Assembly (NCBI GenBank): GCA_910577075.1
Contig: CAJTKV010000004.1
Location: forward strand, 12,889-69,144
Length of the DNA stretch: 56,256 nt
Direction of reading: 5' to 3'
DNA from: an uncultured Bacilli bacterium
Lineage (GTDB): Bacteria > Bacillota_I > Bacilli_A > RF39 > UBA660
A model generated the notes under the pieces. It saw nothing but the letters and a program-made list of their open reading frames with translations. It had not been told where the DNA came from and did no database searches. Within the stretch, counting starts at the first letter, position 1. Each line of letters opens with the position of its first letter. Position numbers and translations under genes: made by a program. This document shows, piece by piece, positions 17,178-26,604 of the stretch.

Positions 17178-18809
17178 ATGGACATCAAAGAAAAATTAAA
17201 TTATATTCAATATTCCAAATATAGATATGACAAAAAGAAATGGAACGCAGAAGAAACAAAAGACTTTTTTGACTTAGATTTTTCTAAGTTATTATTTGAT
17301 AACACTTATAATGTTATTAACAGTCAAGATAAACTACTTTCATACTTTGATTTTCACGAAATATTTAGTAGTTTTGCTAATGACCTAACAAGTACACAAG
17401 AATTTTTGTTAAAATTTATGACCATTAAAAGGGTTAAAGGAGTTGATTTGTTATTGCAAAATATGCCCTATGATTTAAAAGAACAATTCTTTTATCAATT
17501 ATATATAGATTTTAAAAGCAAAAATGACAAACCTTTTTATCTGGCCCAAGTTATATTTTGTATAAATGAACAGGAGAAATTAAGATTTATTAATAATATA
17601 CTTGATGACATCAGAGATGACGAACTTTTATATGTAATTAAAGATTTATATGTAAATAAATGTGATGCTTTACTAACTAAGTTATTAAATAACGAAAGAA
17701 TTGCCAATATTGCCGTCCAAAAAATTAGTGCTCCCTTCTTTTATGAAATGTTAGAAGAGTTACATTTATCAAGTGATTTAAAAACTAAAAGAGAGACTGA
17801 GTTAAAGAATATTATAATTAATCAGCAAGATTATGATATAGATGATATAAAAAATGCTTACTGTGATTTGTACTTTCATGACATTTTCAAAAATGTATGT
17901 CTTGATATTAAGACCATTATTGATTTTGCCGATGATGATGAAACTTTTAAAAACGATTATTTAGGGGAATTATATGATCTTTTGAGTAAGGTATATACAT
18001 TTTTGAATAGTGATATGAAAAATTTAGAGGAAAATATTGAATTACTTAATAATTGCCCATTAAACCATGAAATAATTGCCAAATGCTATTTAATGTGTCA
18101 AGAAAGATTTAAAAAATTAGTTTCGCAAAGTATAAAGCAAAATATAATAGCAAATGTAACGCCTAAAATTTTATTATCATCATTAGGTGAAGAAGTAAAA
18201 TTTTATACTATAGGAGACATAGACCCACAAAAACACCTAACTATGCTTGTTAGTACAATCCCCTGTTCTAATGATGCTAGATCATTTAAACAGACCTATT
18301 ATTCGGAGGAAAATGGGGAGATTAAAAATGGTAGAAGAAGTGGTTCTTTAATAAACGAGACAAAATTAACTTCACTATTTGGAGGAAATGGCAGAATAAC
18401 CTTTGGTTATGAAGATTTGCGAGGAAGAATAATAACATCGGCAACACTTAGCGATGGTTGTACGGACGGAAATGAAGAAAGATTTAGAAGACATAGAAAG
18501 GTAAGAAAAAGTAGTTATCTCTCTGTCAATAAGTTTGTTGAAAGTACTCAAAGCCACACAGAACTAACAATCAATATGGGACAAACTGGAGAAATAATGA
18601 AACCTAGTTTTATTTTAATAACGACAGATACTCCCACCCAATTTGAAATTGATGTAGCAGCGGAATTTGGGATTCCGATTAGGTGCGTAATTAACAAATA
18701 TGAACAAAAAACAGACGTTCATCACAGTTATTCTTTTGAAGATTATGATTATTGCAAATTTGATAAAAAAACTATAACGGCTAACAAACAGGACATAAAA
18801 AAATTTTAA
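17178..18809 (+). CDS. Protein of unknown function, 543 aa
   Basis: I do not recognise this family. Start ATG at 17178 follows GGTGATAAAAT. There is no signal peptide or membrane helix. Residues about 1-340 are predicted helical and rich in Lys, Asp, Asn and Leu. Residues about 345-520 look like a mixed alpha/beta domain with a Gly-rich stretch (FGGNGRITFGYEDLRG), basic RFRRHRKVRKSS, and PSFILITTDTPTQFEIDVAAEFGIPIRCVIN, which has the look of a nucleotide- or substrate-binding beta-alpha unit. It ends in a Lys-rich tail. One of few plus-strand genes, with its own promoter and terminator, so it acts outside any operon here. Confidence 0.75.
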   Translation: MDIKEKLNYIQYSKYRYDKKKWNAEETKDFFDLDFSKLLFDNTYNVINSQDKLLSYFDFHEIFSSFANDLTSTQEFLLKFMTIKRVKGVDLLLQNMPYDLKEQFFYQLYIDFKSKNDKPFYLAQVIFCINEQEKLRFINNILDDIRDDELLYVIKDLYVNKCDALLTKLLNNERIANIAVQKISAPFFYEMLEELHLSSDLKTKRETELKNIIINQQDYDIDDIKNAYCDLYFHDIFKNVCLDIKTIIDFADDDETFKNDYLGELYDLLSKVYTFLNSDMKNLEENIELLNNCPLNHEIIAKCYLMCQERFKKLVSQSIKQNIIANVTPKILLSSLGEEVKFYTIGDIDPQKHLTMLVSTIPCSNDARSFKQTYYSEENGEIKNGRRSGSLINETKLTSLFGGNGRITFGYEDLRGRIITSATLSDGCTDGNEERFRRHRKVRKSSYLSVNKFVESTQSHTELTINMGQTGEIMKPSFILITTDTPTQFEIDVAAEFGIPIRCVINKYEQKTDVHHSYSFEDYDYCKFDKKTITANKQDIKKF

Positions 18810-18816
18810 AGCAATT

Positions 18817-18868
18817 AAAAAGATGATTTTGAAATTGAAATTTTGTATCTTCATCATCTTTTTTTATT
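18817..18868 (+). terminator. Intrinsic terminator
   Basis: AAAAGATGAT pairs with ATCATCTTTT across a long A/T-rich loop, followed by a T-run. Confidence 0.65.
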
Positions 18869-18939
18869 TTCCATCATATAAAAGCCATTTAGCTTATTGA
18901 AATAGGCATTATTTTGAGGAGTAAATATCTTTTTTAAAT

Positions 18940-18983
18940 AAAAAGTAGTTTATTAAAAAGAGAAAAGTTAAAACTACTTTTTA
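18940..18983 (-). terminator. Intrinsic terminator of the leucine-rich-repeat gene
   Basis: AAAAGTAGTTT/AAACTACTTTTT inverted repeat followed by T-rich sequence on the minus strand. Confidence 0.75.
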
Positions 18984-18996
18984 ACATCTATTATCC

Positions 18997-20595
18997 TCAA
19001 GGTATCATTGTAAAGTTAGCATCAGTAAGTTTATTGCCACTTGTACCTACAGCCCACCCTTTTACTGTGGCATTATTAATTTTTATGACAACCGAAGCAT
19101 TAATACCTCTAAAGGCATCACTTCCACTTTGAACACTAGTAATATCAAAGCCACTGATATCTAAATCAACAAGACTTGTACATCCATAGAAAATAGAACT
19201 GATATCTGTTACCTTATTGGTATTAAACTTGCTTAAATCTAAATTGGTTAATCCACTACAATTCATAAACATACGACTAATATTAGTAGCTCCACTGGTA
19301 TCAAAAGAACTGATATCTAAGTTAGTCAAGTTTTGCATGTTATAGAACATATTGCTCATATTAGTAACCTTACTTGTATTAAAATTACTTAGATTTAGAT
19401 TTGCTAAACTATTGCAGTTGTAAAACATCAAACTCATATTAGTTACATTGCTCGTATCAAAACTGCTTAGATCTATGCTTGATAATTTATAACAATTATA
19501 AAACATTAAACTCATATCTGTTACATTACTCGTATCAAAACTGATTAAATCTAGATTGGTTAGATTTCCACAATAGGCAAACATTTGAGACATAGTAGTT
19601 ATATTTTTAGTATCAAAACCCTTTAGGTTCAAAGTAGTTAAGTTAGCACAACTAACAAACATTTGCATCATATTAGTAACTTTACTTGTATTAAAACTGC
19701 TTAAATCGAGACTTTTTAAACCAGAAGAACCAGCAAACATGAAGCTCATGTCTGTTACATTGCTCGTATCTAAATAATCGATATTCGCGATAGTTTCCAT
19801 CTTGCCAAAACCAGAAAAGTAATTTGAACTATTTTCAGGGGCCATTATCTTTCCATCGGCCTCAATATATACGTCATATTTAGTTGCATCTTCGGCACTA
19901 GGCACTAAATAGGCCATGATACTTTCATCTTGATTTAAGGACATATCATAGGCAATTATTGCGTCTTCTTTTCCTGTTTTTTTATTTTCAAAAGTTATGC
20001 TCTTGATATTAGAAGCATGTTTCCAAATTTTATCGCCATTAACTCTGGCCATCAAGAAGTTTTCTTTTTCTGGTTCAGTATATGGATCTGATAAGCTATC
20101 TCTTTCAATAGCTTCGGCATTTATCGTACATTTTAATTCGACAGTTGCTTGATCACCAATATATGATCTTATAAGTTCTAATGACAACCTTCCATCTTCA
20201 CTTTCAGTAGCTTCTAGGTCAAAATATGTGGGATTAATTTCTAAATCCAAATATTTATTCATGATATTATTATCATCGGAGAAAACACATTCAATAGAAG
20301 CTTCAGCATCATATTGACGACTCTTATTGGTAACAGTAAAATCAAGTTTTTCTATCTGACCAAGATTTTTTAATGTATTACTATTATATGTAATTGTCTT
20401 GCCATCTTCACTTATGGAAGCTTCACCCTTTTCTGTTTCCGCTTTAGTAAATATGACATTGTTGTTAAAATCTTCATTGTTCGTTCGGATTGCTAGATTT
20501 CCATTAATTACTAAAGTTGTTGTTACTGCAGCAAACACTACTACCATAAATGCTAAAACTGATAATAATATTATCTTCTTTTTATCTATTCTCAT
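18997..20595 (-). CDS. BspA/DUF285-type leucine-rich-repeat surface protein
   Basis: 532 residues from the ATG at 20595 (GGTG 6 nt upstream; an earlier ATG at 20613 has no site). A lysine-flanked hydrophobic leader (IILLSVLAFMVVVFAAVTTTLVING) leads to a domain of about 150 residues shared with the truncated protein at 1-1232. Then come about nine tandem repeats of 23 residues with the consensus DTSNVTDMSxMFxxCxxLxxLDLSxF, the DUF285 or TpLRR pattern used by host-associated bacteria in adhesion. There is no LPXTG signal, so anchoring is probably by the leader. The stop is TGA, followed in frame by GGA TAA. Confidence 0.88.
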   Translation of the reverse strand: MRIDKKKIILLSVLAFMVVVFAAVTTTLVINGNLAIRTNNEDFNNNVIFTKAETEKGEASISEDGKTITYNSNTLKNLGQIEKLDFTVTNKSRQYDAEASIECVFSDDNNIMNKYLDLEINPTYFDLEATESEDGRLSLELIRSYIGDQATVELKCTINAEAIERDSLSDPYTEPEKENFLMARVNGDKIWKHASNIKSITFENKKTGKEDAIIAYDMSLNQDESIMAYLVPSAEDATKYDVYIEADGKIMAPENSSNYFSGFGKMETIANIDYLDTSNVTDMSFMFAGSSGLKSLDLSSFNTSKVTNMMQMFVSCANLTTLNLKGFDTKNITTMSQMFAYCGNLTNLDLISFDTSNVTDMSLMFYNCYKLSSIDLSSFDTSNVTNMSLMFYNCNSLANLNLSNFNTSKVTNMSNMFYNMQNLTNLDISSFDTSGATNISRMFMNCSGLTNLDLSKFNTNKVTDISSIFYGCTSLVDLDISGFDITSVQSGSDAFRGINASVVIKINNATVKGWAVGTSGNKLTDANFTMIP

Positions 20596-20740
20596 ATTTT
20601 TCACCATCCACATTAGTTAAAAAGATACTCTTTATCATATATCTCCTATATTATAATAACATTTTTGATTTTGAATACAATATATAATTTTTGAAAAATT
20701 TCTTGATTTTATTATTTTATACATATATTGACAATTTTAA

Positions 20741-20777
20741 ACAAAAAAAACATCTATTCAAAAACTGAATAAGATGT
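20741..20777 (-). terminator. Intrinsic terminator of the lactate dehydrogenase gene
   Basis: ACATCTTATTCA/TGAATAGATGT stem, then T8 on the minus strand. Confidence 0.88.
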
Positions 20778-20788
20778 TTTAATATTTT

Positions 20789-21703
20789 TTATTTATCAAT
20801 AACTTCTTTGATTGCTGATTTAATTACTTCTATGGAATTTTCTAACTTTTTCGTTTCATCTTCATTTAAAGGAATAAATATTTTTTCTCTTACGCCTGAT
20901 GCATCGACAACGGCTGGTGTCGATATGCATACGTCGTTTTCCCTGTCGTAACTTGATACGGATAAAATAATTTTCTTGTCTTCCAAAATAGCTGATGTTA
21001 TACGGACAAGACACATTCCTATGCCATAATAAGTAGCTCCCTTGCGCTTAATAATCTCATAGGCAGAATTGCGAACCTCTTCTTCTATTTTTAGACAGGT
21101 ATTGGCATCTAAAAATTCACCAATATTCTTAAGACCAACAGTGGCATTGCTCCATGAGACAAATTCAGAGTCTCCATGTTCGCCTATGACGTATGCCTGA
21201 ATGTCTTTAGGGCAGACATCAATTTTTTCACTTATCAAATAGCGAAGTCTAGCTGTATCGAGAGTTGTTCCTGAGCCTATAACACGTGAGGAATCTAAGC
21301 CAGAATATTTTAAAGTCAAATAGGTCATAACATCTAAAGGATTAGTTGCTACTAGGAAAATTCCTGTAAAACCACTTTGCATTATGGAATCAATAATCGA
21401 TTTAAATATCTTACTGTTTTTGTGAATAAGATCCATTCGCGTCTCACCAACTTCTTGTTTGGCACCAGCAGCAATGACGACAATACGGGCATCCTTGCAA
21501 TCTTCATAATCACCTACTTTAACTAAAACTCGTGATGGTGAATAAGCAAGGCAATGATTTAAATCCATTGCTTCTCCTTCAATTCGTTCCTTGTTAATAT
21601 CAATTAAAACTAATTCATCGACATATGTTTGTTGATTTAAAAGGGCATAAGCATAACTCATACCAACATTACCACAGCCAATTAAAACCACTTTATTTTT
21701 CAT
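20789..21703 (-). CDS. ldh: L-lactate dehydrogenase
   Basis: 304 residues. The Rossmann NAD site GCGNVGMSYAYALL is at 9-22. The substrate loop AGAKQEVGETRMDL has Gln at the position that separates lactate from malate dehydrogenase, plus catalytic Arg, TNPLDVMTY, and the catalytic His in GEHGDSEFVSWS. It reduces pyruvate to lactate and regenerates NAD+, consistent with fermentation. Start has an AGTAGGTGAT site. Single-gene transcription unit. Confidence 0.93.
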   Translation of the reverse strand: MKNKVVLIGCGNVGMSYAYALLNQQTYVDELVLIDINKERIEGEAMDLNHCLAYSPSRVLVKVGDYEDCKDARIVVIAAGAKQEVGETRMDLIHKNSKIFKSIIDSIMQSGFTGIFLVATNPLDVMTYLTLKYSGLDSSRVIGSGTTLDTARLRYLISEKIDVCPKDIQAYVIGEHGDSEFVSWSNATVGLKNIGEFLDANTCLKIEEEVRNSAYEIIKRKGATYYGIGMCLVRITSAILEDKKIILSVSSYDRENDVCISTPAVVDASGVREKIFIPLNEDETKKLENSIEVIKSAIKEVIDK

Positions 21704-21817
21704 ATAATCACCTACTCCTATTATATAATAGCTTACGTTTAAAAACTATTTATTTAAGATGATTAGACATAAACTTTATTATTTGTTATAATAACACACT
21801 AATTAAAGGGGAATATT

Positions 21818-22738
21818 ATGGAAATAAATGTCGATGAAGTTATGCGTCTTGCTCACAAGAATCATGGTCTAAGTAATGATTTCGAAAAGTTTTGTCGCAT
21901 GTATATTATGACTACGGAAAATATCCGCGAGTTTTTAACTCTATATGACTTGCATGACAAGGATGTCTTAAGTGTTGCAGGATCGGGAGATCAAATGCTT
22001 AATGCCTATGCTTTAGGAGCTAAAAGTGTTACACTTTTTGATATAAATCCTTTGGCTTTTGCTCAGGCTAAATTAAAAAAAGCTGCTGCCTCTACTCTTA
22101 CATATGAGGAATTTGAAAGATTCTTTTCACCAGAACATAAAAAGACACTTTTTGATTTATATCTATTTGATAAAATAAGTGAATGTTTAGATGAAAATAC
22201 AAAAGATCTATTTAAAACCATTTTTACTAAACATCCAGGTATGGATACCTTCATGAATTTTTACTTTCGCTTTTATGCTAAATTCCAAAAACAAAAGGAT
22301 CTAAATTACTACCTCTATGATGAAGAAAATTATAAAAAGTTGCAAGCTATTATTGAGACAAAACCTTTAAAATATATCGAAACGCCTATTACTAGTTTAA
22401 AAAGTAATATTCAAAAGGATTTATATGATTTTATATTACTATCCAATATTAGCGATTCTATTGAACGCATATATGATTCTAATAGTTTAAAACAATTTAA
22501 ACGTCTTATTCATTCTCTAAGCAAAAATTTAAATAAAGATGGCATAATTCAAGTCGGATATATTTATAATTTATATTGTAGTTCTAATGATGAGATACCA
22601 ATATTTGCTGATGATGATGAGCGTGAAAAGATATTTACACCGGATGAGTTTAATACTAATCTCGTTACAAGTTACCGTTTCTATAGTGATAAAGATAAAA
22701 TTATTACGTATGAAAAAAAGAAAAGAAAAGTCGCATAA
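21818..22738 (+). CDS. Class I SAM-methyltransferase-like protein (DUF3419/BtaA-like)
   Basis: 306 residues with a GGGG site before the ATG. A motif-I-like SVAGSGDQMLNAYALGA (about 50-66) and an acidic motif-II-like VTLFDINPLAFAQAKLKKAA follow the Rossmann methyltransferase pattern. In DUF3419-type proteins the fold can transfer the aminocarboxypropyl group of SAM to lipid. The middle is helical, and the end YIYNLYCSSND looks like a later strand of the fold. No operon partners; the substrate is unknown. Confidence 0.65.
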   Translation: MEINVDEVMRLAHKNHGLSNDFEKFCRMYIMTTENIREFLTLYDLHDKDVLSVAGSGDQMLNAYALGAKSVTLFDINPLAFAQAKLKKAAASTLTYEEFERFFSPEHKKTLFDLYLFDKISECLDENTKDLFKTIFTKHPGMDTFMNFYFRFYAKFQKQKDLNYYLYDEENYKKLQAIIETKPLKYIETPITSLKSNIQKDLYDFILLSNISDSIERIYDSNSLKQFKRLIHSLSKNLNKDGIIQVGYIYNLYCSSNDEIPIFADDDEREKIFTPDEFNTNLVTSYRFYSDKDKIITYEKKKRKVA

Positions 22739-22752
22739 CTTTTCTTTTTTAA
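22721..22752 (+). terminator. Intrinsic terminator overlapping the stop of the methyltransferase-like gene
   Basis: AAAAGAAAAG/CTTTTCTTTT with an 8-nt loop and trailing Ts. The symmetric A/T tracts would allow it to serve the convergent lipoprotein gene too. Confidence 0.7.
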
Positions 22753-23378
22753 TTATCAACACTTTTATTTAAAGATTTATTATCTAAATAATATTCTTCT
22801 CCTTCTATTTCGGTTATTATATCTCCCGTTTTAAAAAGATTATAAGCATCATCTATATTATCTAAACTATCAAATATTTTACTTTCTAACGTTCCATCGG
22901 GAAGAAGGCGATAAAGAAGAATACCATAACTTACATCTTTAATGGGATTAGATGTATATATATCCATTTCGATTGGCTGCCATTTATATTCTTCATGTCC
23001 CTCGATTAAGCCATATGTTAATTTTCCATCTTTATAACTTAGACCATATTGTTCAGGGACGTATTCACTTACTAATTCTAAACGATAATTGGGTTTTCGA
23101 TTTTGGAAGCGTTCCTTAACATAATCAAGATTTGCCTCTAATAAATACATTTTATTATCAACAATAGTAGCATAATAATCATCAGCCAGAAGATAATCTT
23201 CACTGCGAATAAAGGAGCCGTTATACTCTTTTTCGCCATCCATTAATCTCTTTAACCCATCATTGGTGTGGTAATAGTGATAATGTTCCTCACTAATACT
23301 GCATGGAACATCTTCAGCACATCCGGTTAAGGCTAGAACAGTCGATAAGGTCAAAGCATAAATCTTACTTCTTTTCAT
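22749..23378 (-). CDS. Predicted lipoprotein of unknown function
   Basis: 209 residues. The N terminus (MKRSKIYALTLSTVLALTGC) is a lipoprotein signal peptide with a lipobox LTGC, giving Cys20 as the lipid-modified residue. The mature protein is Tyr/Asp/Glu-rich with no motif I recognise. It starts 4 bp after thrS and so is the last gene of the T-box operon. Confidence 0.8.
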   Translation of the reverse strand: MKRSKIYALTLSTVLALTGCAEDVPCSISEEHYHYYHTNDGLKRLMDGEKEYNGSFIRSEDYLLADDYYATIVDNKMYLLEANLDYVKERFQNRKPNYRLELVSEYVPEQYGLSYKDGKLTYGLIEGHEEYKWQPIEMDIYTSNPIKDVSYGILLYRLLPDGTLESKIFDSLDNIDDAYNLFKTGDIITEIEGEEYYLDNKSLNKSVDN

Positions 23379-23382
23379 TATC

Positions 23383-25149
23383 TTAATCTAAAGAAAGTGC
23401 ATGACTTTCCTTTTTTTCTTTAATAAATTCGACAAATTCAGATAGAGGCATATTTTTCTTTTCTTCACTGCCAAATATTCTTAATGTTACTGTTTCTTCA
23501 TCTCTTTCATTATTTCCTAAAACTAGTGAAATAGGTACCTTATTAGTTTGAGTCTCTCTCATACGATAACTCAACTTCTCTTCGCGACTATCAAGATCAA
23601 CACGTATGCCAGCATCTAATAGCTCTTGATATACTTTTTTAGCATATTCTAAATGATATTCATTGTTAACTGGTAAGACGACAACTTGTACAGGACTTAA
23701 CCAAAGTGGCATGGCCCCTTTGCGCTCTTCTAAGTAATAGGCAATGAAGCGATCGATACTACCAAATATAGCTCGATGTAAAACTACGGGACTCTTTTTA
23801 GAACCATCACTGTCGACATATGTTAAATCAAATTTAGCTGGTAGGCAGAAATCTAATTGACAAGTAGATAATGTATATTCGTTACCAACAGCTGGTTTAA
23901 CTTGCACATCTAACTTTGGACCATAGAAGGCAGCTTCTCCGATTTTTTCAACATAATCAATGCCAATGTCATCGAGTACTTGTCGCAACTTATTTTCCGC
24001 ATTATCCCACATTTCATCATCTGGATGGTATTTGACTTTATCTTCCTTGTCTCTTAAGGATAATTCAAAATGATAATCTGTGATACCTAATTCCTTATAG
24101 ACCTCTAGTATGAGATTAACGACAATTTTAAACTCGGATTCGATTTGCTCGGGAGTTACAAATAGATGGGCATCATTTTGACAAAATGATCTAACCCTTT
24201 CAATTCCCTTTAGAGCTCCACTTGCTTCAAAGCGACAGTCTCTAGCAATTTCGCCAATACGCAAAGGTAGATCACGATATGAGTGAATATCATTAGCATA
24301 AATCATCATATGATGTGGGCAGTTCATTGGTCTTAAAACAAACTCTTCTCCCTCAACTTCCATCTTAGGAAACATTGATTCTTGGTAATGTTCCCAGTGA
24401 CCACTCGTCTTATATAGTTCAACATTTCCAAGTGGAGGAGTTAAAACATGCTTGTAACCCAATTTCTTCTCTTTACCTTTGATATAGTTTTCCAATTCTT
24501 CCCAGATGATATAACCATTTGGCAAATACATTGGCAAGCCTTTACCAACTAGATCACTTGTCATAAATATTCCAAGTTCTTTACCCAATTTACGATGATC
24601 CCTATTTTTGGCATCTTCAAGTTCTTGCAAATAGGCATTAAGTTCTTCCTCCGTATCAAAACATACGCCATAAATACGTTGTAGAACCTTGTTATTTACA
24701 TCCCCCTTCCAATATGCTCCACTAAATTTGATTAATTTAAAGTTTTTACATTCTTTAACTGTATCAACATGAGGCCCACGACAAAGGTCTGTAAAATCTC
24801 CTTGTGTATAAGTTGATATCGTTACTTCACTTTCATCCATACGGTTAATCAAATCTAACTTGTAAGGATCGCTTTTAAATTGCTCTAAGGCCTCTTCTTT
24901 CGTTATCTCATTGCGAACAATTCTCTTGCCGTCTTTGGCAATTTTTTTCATTTCTCTACTGATTGCTTCGATATCATCATCATTTATTACTTTATCTCCA
25001 AGGTCAATATCGTAGTAAAAACCACTGTCAATGACAGGTCCTACCCAAAATTTCGCCTCCGGCCATAAATGTTTGATAGCCTGGGCCATCATATGAGCAC
25101 AGCTATGATTTAACTTATTTAATCTTTCATCTTCTTTAAAATTTATCAT
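23383..25149 (-). CDS. thrS: Threonyl-tRNA synthetase lacking the TGS domain
   Basis: 588 residues against about 640 in most bacteria. The missing part is the N-terminal TGS domain: the protein begins almost at the editing domain (LNHSCAHMMAQAIKHLWPE, then DLCRGPHVDTV). The class II catalytic core has motif 2 (RIGEIARDCRFEASGALKGIER region), zinc ligands in MNCPHHM, and motif 3 (LHRAIFGSIDRFIAYYLEE). The C-terminal anticodon domain runs from VQVVVLPVNNEY. Control by the upstream T-box fits ThrRS. Confidence 0.95.
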   Translation of the reverse strand: MINFKEDERLNKLNHSCAHMMAQAIKHLWPEAKFWVGPVIDSGFYYDIDLGDKVINDDDIEAISREMKKIAKDGKRIVRNEITKEEALEQFKSDPYKLDLINRMDESEVTISTYTQGDFTDLCRGPHVDTVKECKNFKLIKFSGAYWKGDVNNKVLQRIYGVCFDTEEELNAYLQELEDAKNRDHRKLGKELGIFMTSDLVGKGLPMYLPNGYIIWEELENYIKGKEKKLGYKHVLTPPLGNVELYKTSGHWEHYQESMFPKMEVEGEEFVLRPMNCPHHMMIYANDIHSYRDLPLRIGEIARDCRFEASGALKGIERVRSFCQNDAHLFVTPEQIESEFKIVVNLILEVYKELGITDYHFELSLRDKEDKVKYHPDDEMWDNAENKLRQVLDDIGIDYVEKIGEAAFYGPKLDVQVKPAVGNEYTLSTCQLDFCLPAKFDLTYVDSDGSKKSPVVLHRAIFGSIDRFIAYYLEERKGAMPLWLSPVQVVVLPVNNEYHLEYAKKVYQELLDAGIRVDLDSREEKLSYRMRETQTNKVPISLVLGNNERDEETVTLRIFGSEEKKNMPLSEFVEFIKEKKESHALSLD

Positions 25150-25150
25150 T

Positions 25151-25702
25151 TTATTTTTTCCTTCTTTCTTCCTTTTTTATTAGTTCTTCTCCATCGTAGT
25201 CATTGATGTCCGCATTAAACTTTGAATACAAGCACCTTTTATTGGGATAATTATCAATTATCGTGTCCAAATTGTCTTGTAATGCATCTTCGGGATTACT
25301 CACGCCATATCCTAAAAACATGGAATAAAACTCTTCCCTACTAGCGTATTCTTCTGGCAAATTATCAATATCGATATTTTGCATTACCACAATTCCCATC
25401 TTATTCATAACCATATTCGTCTTGGTCATATTGTATTCGCTTTGCCAATTTTCAGGAAAATATCTAATGAGTGATGCAAATCTTTCAGATTTCGTAACTA
25501 AAATTTTACAATAATCAAGATGCCATCGCACACCATTAGTAACTGGCACAGCGTCAATTACACCATCGGGATATAAAATCACGATTGCGGCTTCTTTAAG
25601 CATAAATTCTTCATGAACAGGTATTCTAAGTTCATCAAATTTCTGAACGACAAATTTATATCCCTCATCACTCTTTTGCAAGTAAAGTTGTTCACTATCC
25701 AT
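25151..25702 (-). CDS. Unknown protein, tandem paralogue 2 of the thrS operon
   Basis: 183 residues, soluble. It shares with its neighbour at 25718-26260 the opening LYLQKS, the core LKEAA(I/V)V(I/V)LYPDG(V/F)IDA, KSERF, a mid-protein NID(I/R)x(L/I)P and the later DNYP block. No known domain is recognised. One base separates its stop from the thrS ATG, so it is translated with thrS and must rise when charged tRNA-Thr falls. Confidence 0.75.
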   Translation of the reverse strand: MDSEQLYLQKSDEGYKFVVQKFDELRIPVHEEFMLKEAAIVILYPDGVIDAVPVTNGVRWHLDYCKILVTKSERFASLIRYFPENWQSEYNMTKTNMVMNKMGIVVMQNIDIDNLPEEYASREEFYSMFLGYGVSNPEDALQDNLDTIIDNYPNKRCLYSKFNADINDYDGEELIKKEERRKK

Positions 25703-25717
25703 TTCTTTTACCTCCCT

Positions 25718-26260
25718 TTATATTTTTCTTATTTCATCTTTATTTTCCCTTTCATATTTTCCCATTGCAGTGGAATATTGATTTTTAACGATGCAGTTTT
25801 CTGGATAATTATCATATATAACTTGAAAGTTTTCATCACTTTCCAAAGTGGTATTTTCAGCCTTAAATGTGTAGAAAAGGGGACAAAATGGCTCTAAATA
25901 CTCCAATCTATAAGGAATCCTATTAATATCAACATTGTGAATAGTAGATATTCCCAAGCTAGAAAGTAAACAATCTAATTTATAAGTTGATTCATCGGGT
26001 TCAAAATCAATTACAAAACCTAGCTTATCAATGCTCTCTTTAAATCTCTCGGATCTTTTATATAGCTCCTCGTAATAATAATTGTGATGTATTCCGCCAC
26101 TAGTTCTTATGGCATCAATAAAGCCATCAGGATATAATACGACAACAGCTGCCTCTTTGAATAAAAAAGTATCATCGGACATTATCCTAACATCAAAAGG
26201 CTCTAGACAAAATACATAGCCATCACCACTCTTCTGCAAATATAATTGTTTTTCTTCCAT
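25718..26260 (-). CDS. Unknown protein, tandem paralogue 1 of the thrS operon
   Basis: 180 residues from the ATG at 26260, which has an AAGGAG site; the open frame upstream to 26314 lies inside the T-box terminator region and is rejected. First gene after the T-box leader. Paralogous to the next gene (LYLQKSGDGY; LFKEAAVVVLYPDGFIDA; YDNYPENC). No known domain recognised. Overall divergence between the two copies suggests an old duplication. Confidence 0.75.
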   Translation of the reverse strand: MEEKQLYLQKSGDGYVFCLEPFDVRIMSDDTFLFKEAAVVVLYPDGFIDAIRTSGGIHHNYYYEELYKRSERFKESIDKLGFVIDFEPDESTYKLDCLLSSLGISTIHNVDINRIPYRLEYLEPFCPLFYTFKAENTTLESDENFQVIYDNYPENCIVKNQYSTAMGKYERENKDEIRKI

Positions 26261-26267
26261 AATCTTT

Positions 26268-26476
26268 TCTCCTTTCAAACAAAAAAAGACGATACTTAGG
26301 AGTGCATAATACACGGTACCATCCTTTATTTAACTCATTTAACTTATAACGGTGTCGACCGAAGTTTATTAACTTTCTCAAGAAGGAGTAATTATGAACT
26401 ATTTTATTTGTTTTCACCAACCACAAACTCTCTAAAAAAATACGTTTCATAATCTTGTCTTCTATCATGGATTTCT
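26268..26476 (-). ncRNA. T-box riboswitch leader, threonine type
   Basis: The minus-strand leader has the conserved T-box AAAGGATGGTACCGTG (around 26331-26316), which pairs with uncharged tRNA. A Stem I with GAGAGTTTGTGGTTGGTGAA is followed by TTACTCC, which offers ACU (Thr) as specifier. The terminator forms between GATGGTAC and GTATCGTC, then T7 (26288-26282). The first genes downstream are two unknown paralogues, and thrS is third. Uncharged tRNA-Thr would switch the leader to antitermination. Confidence 0.9.
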
Positions 26477-26482
26477 AGGGTT

Positions 26483-26511
26483 ATTCTAACACTTAAGGGT
26501 ATTGGTGTCAA
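26483..26511 (-). promoter_or_regulatory. Promoter of the T-box/thrS operon
   Basis: TTGACA (26511-26506), 17-nt spacer, TAGAAT (26488-26483). Confidence 0.85.
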
Positions 26512-26604
26512 TAAAGTTTAAAAAATTAGACTTAAATTATCCCCTTTTTTATGGTAAATACTCCTTTATTATGTTAATATTAATAATAGAGAGGATGGAA
26601 TCAT

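Noticed and set aside
19100..19800. Short-period DNA repeats resembling a CRISPR or satellite array
   Set aside because: They are the coding repeats of the DUF285 protein: in frame, 69-nt period, diverged and without spacers.
26223..26468. Minus-strand 81-codon open frame across the T-box
   Set aside because: It runs through Stem I, the T-box sequence and the terminator, so it is leader RNA, not a gene.
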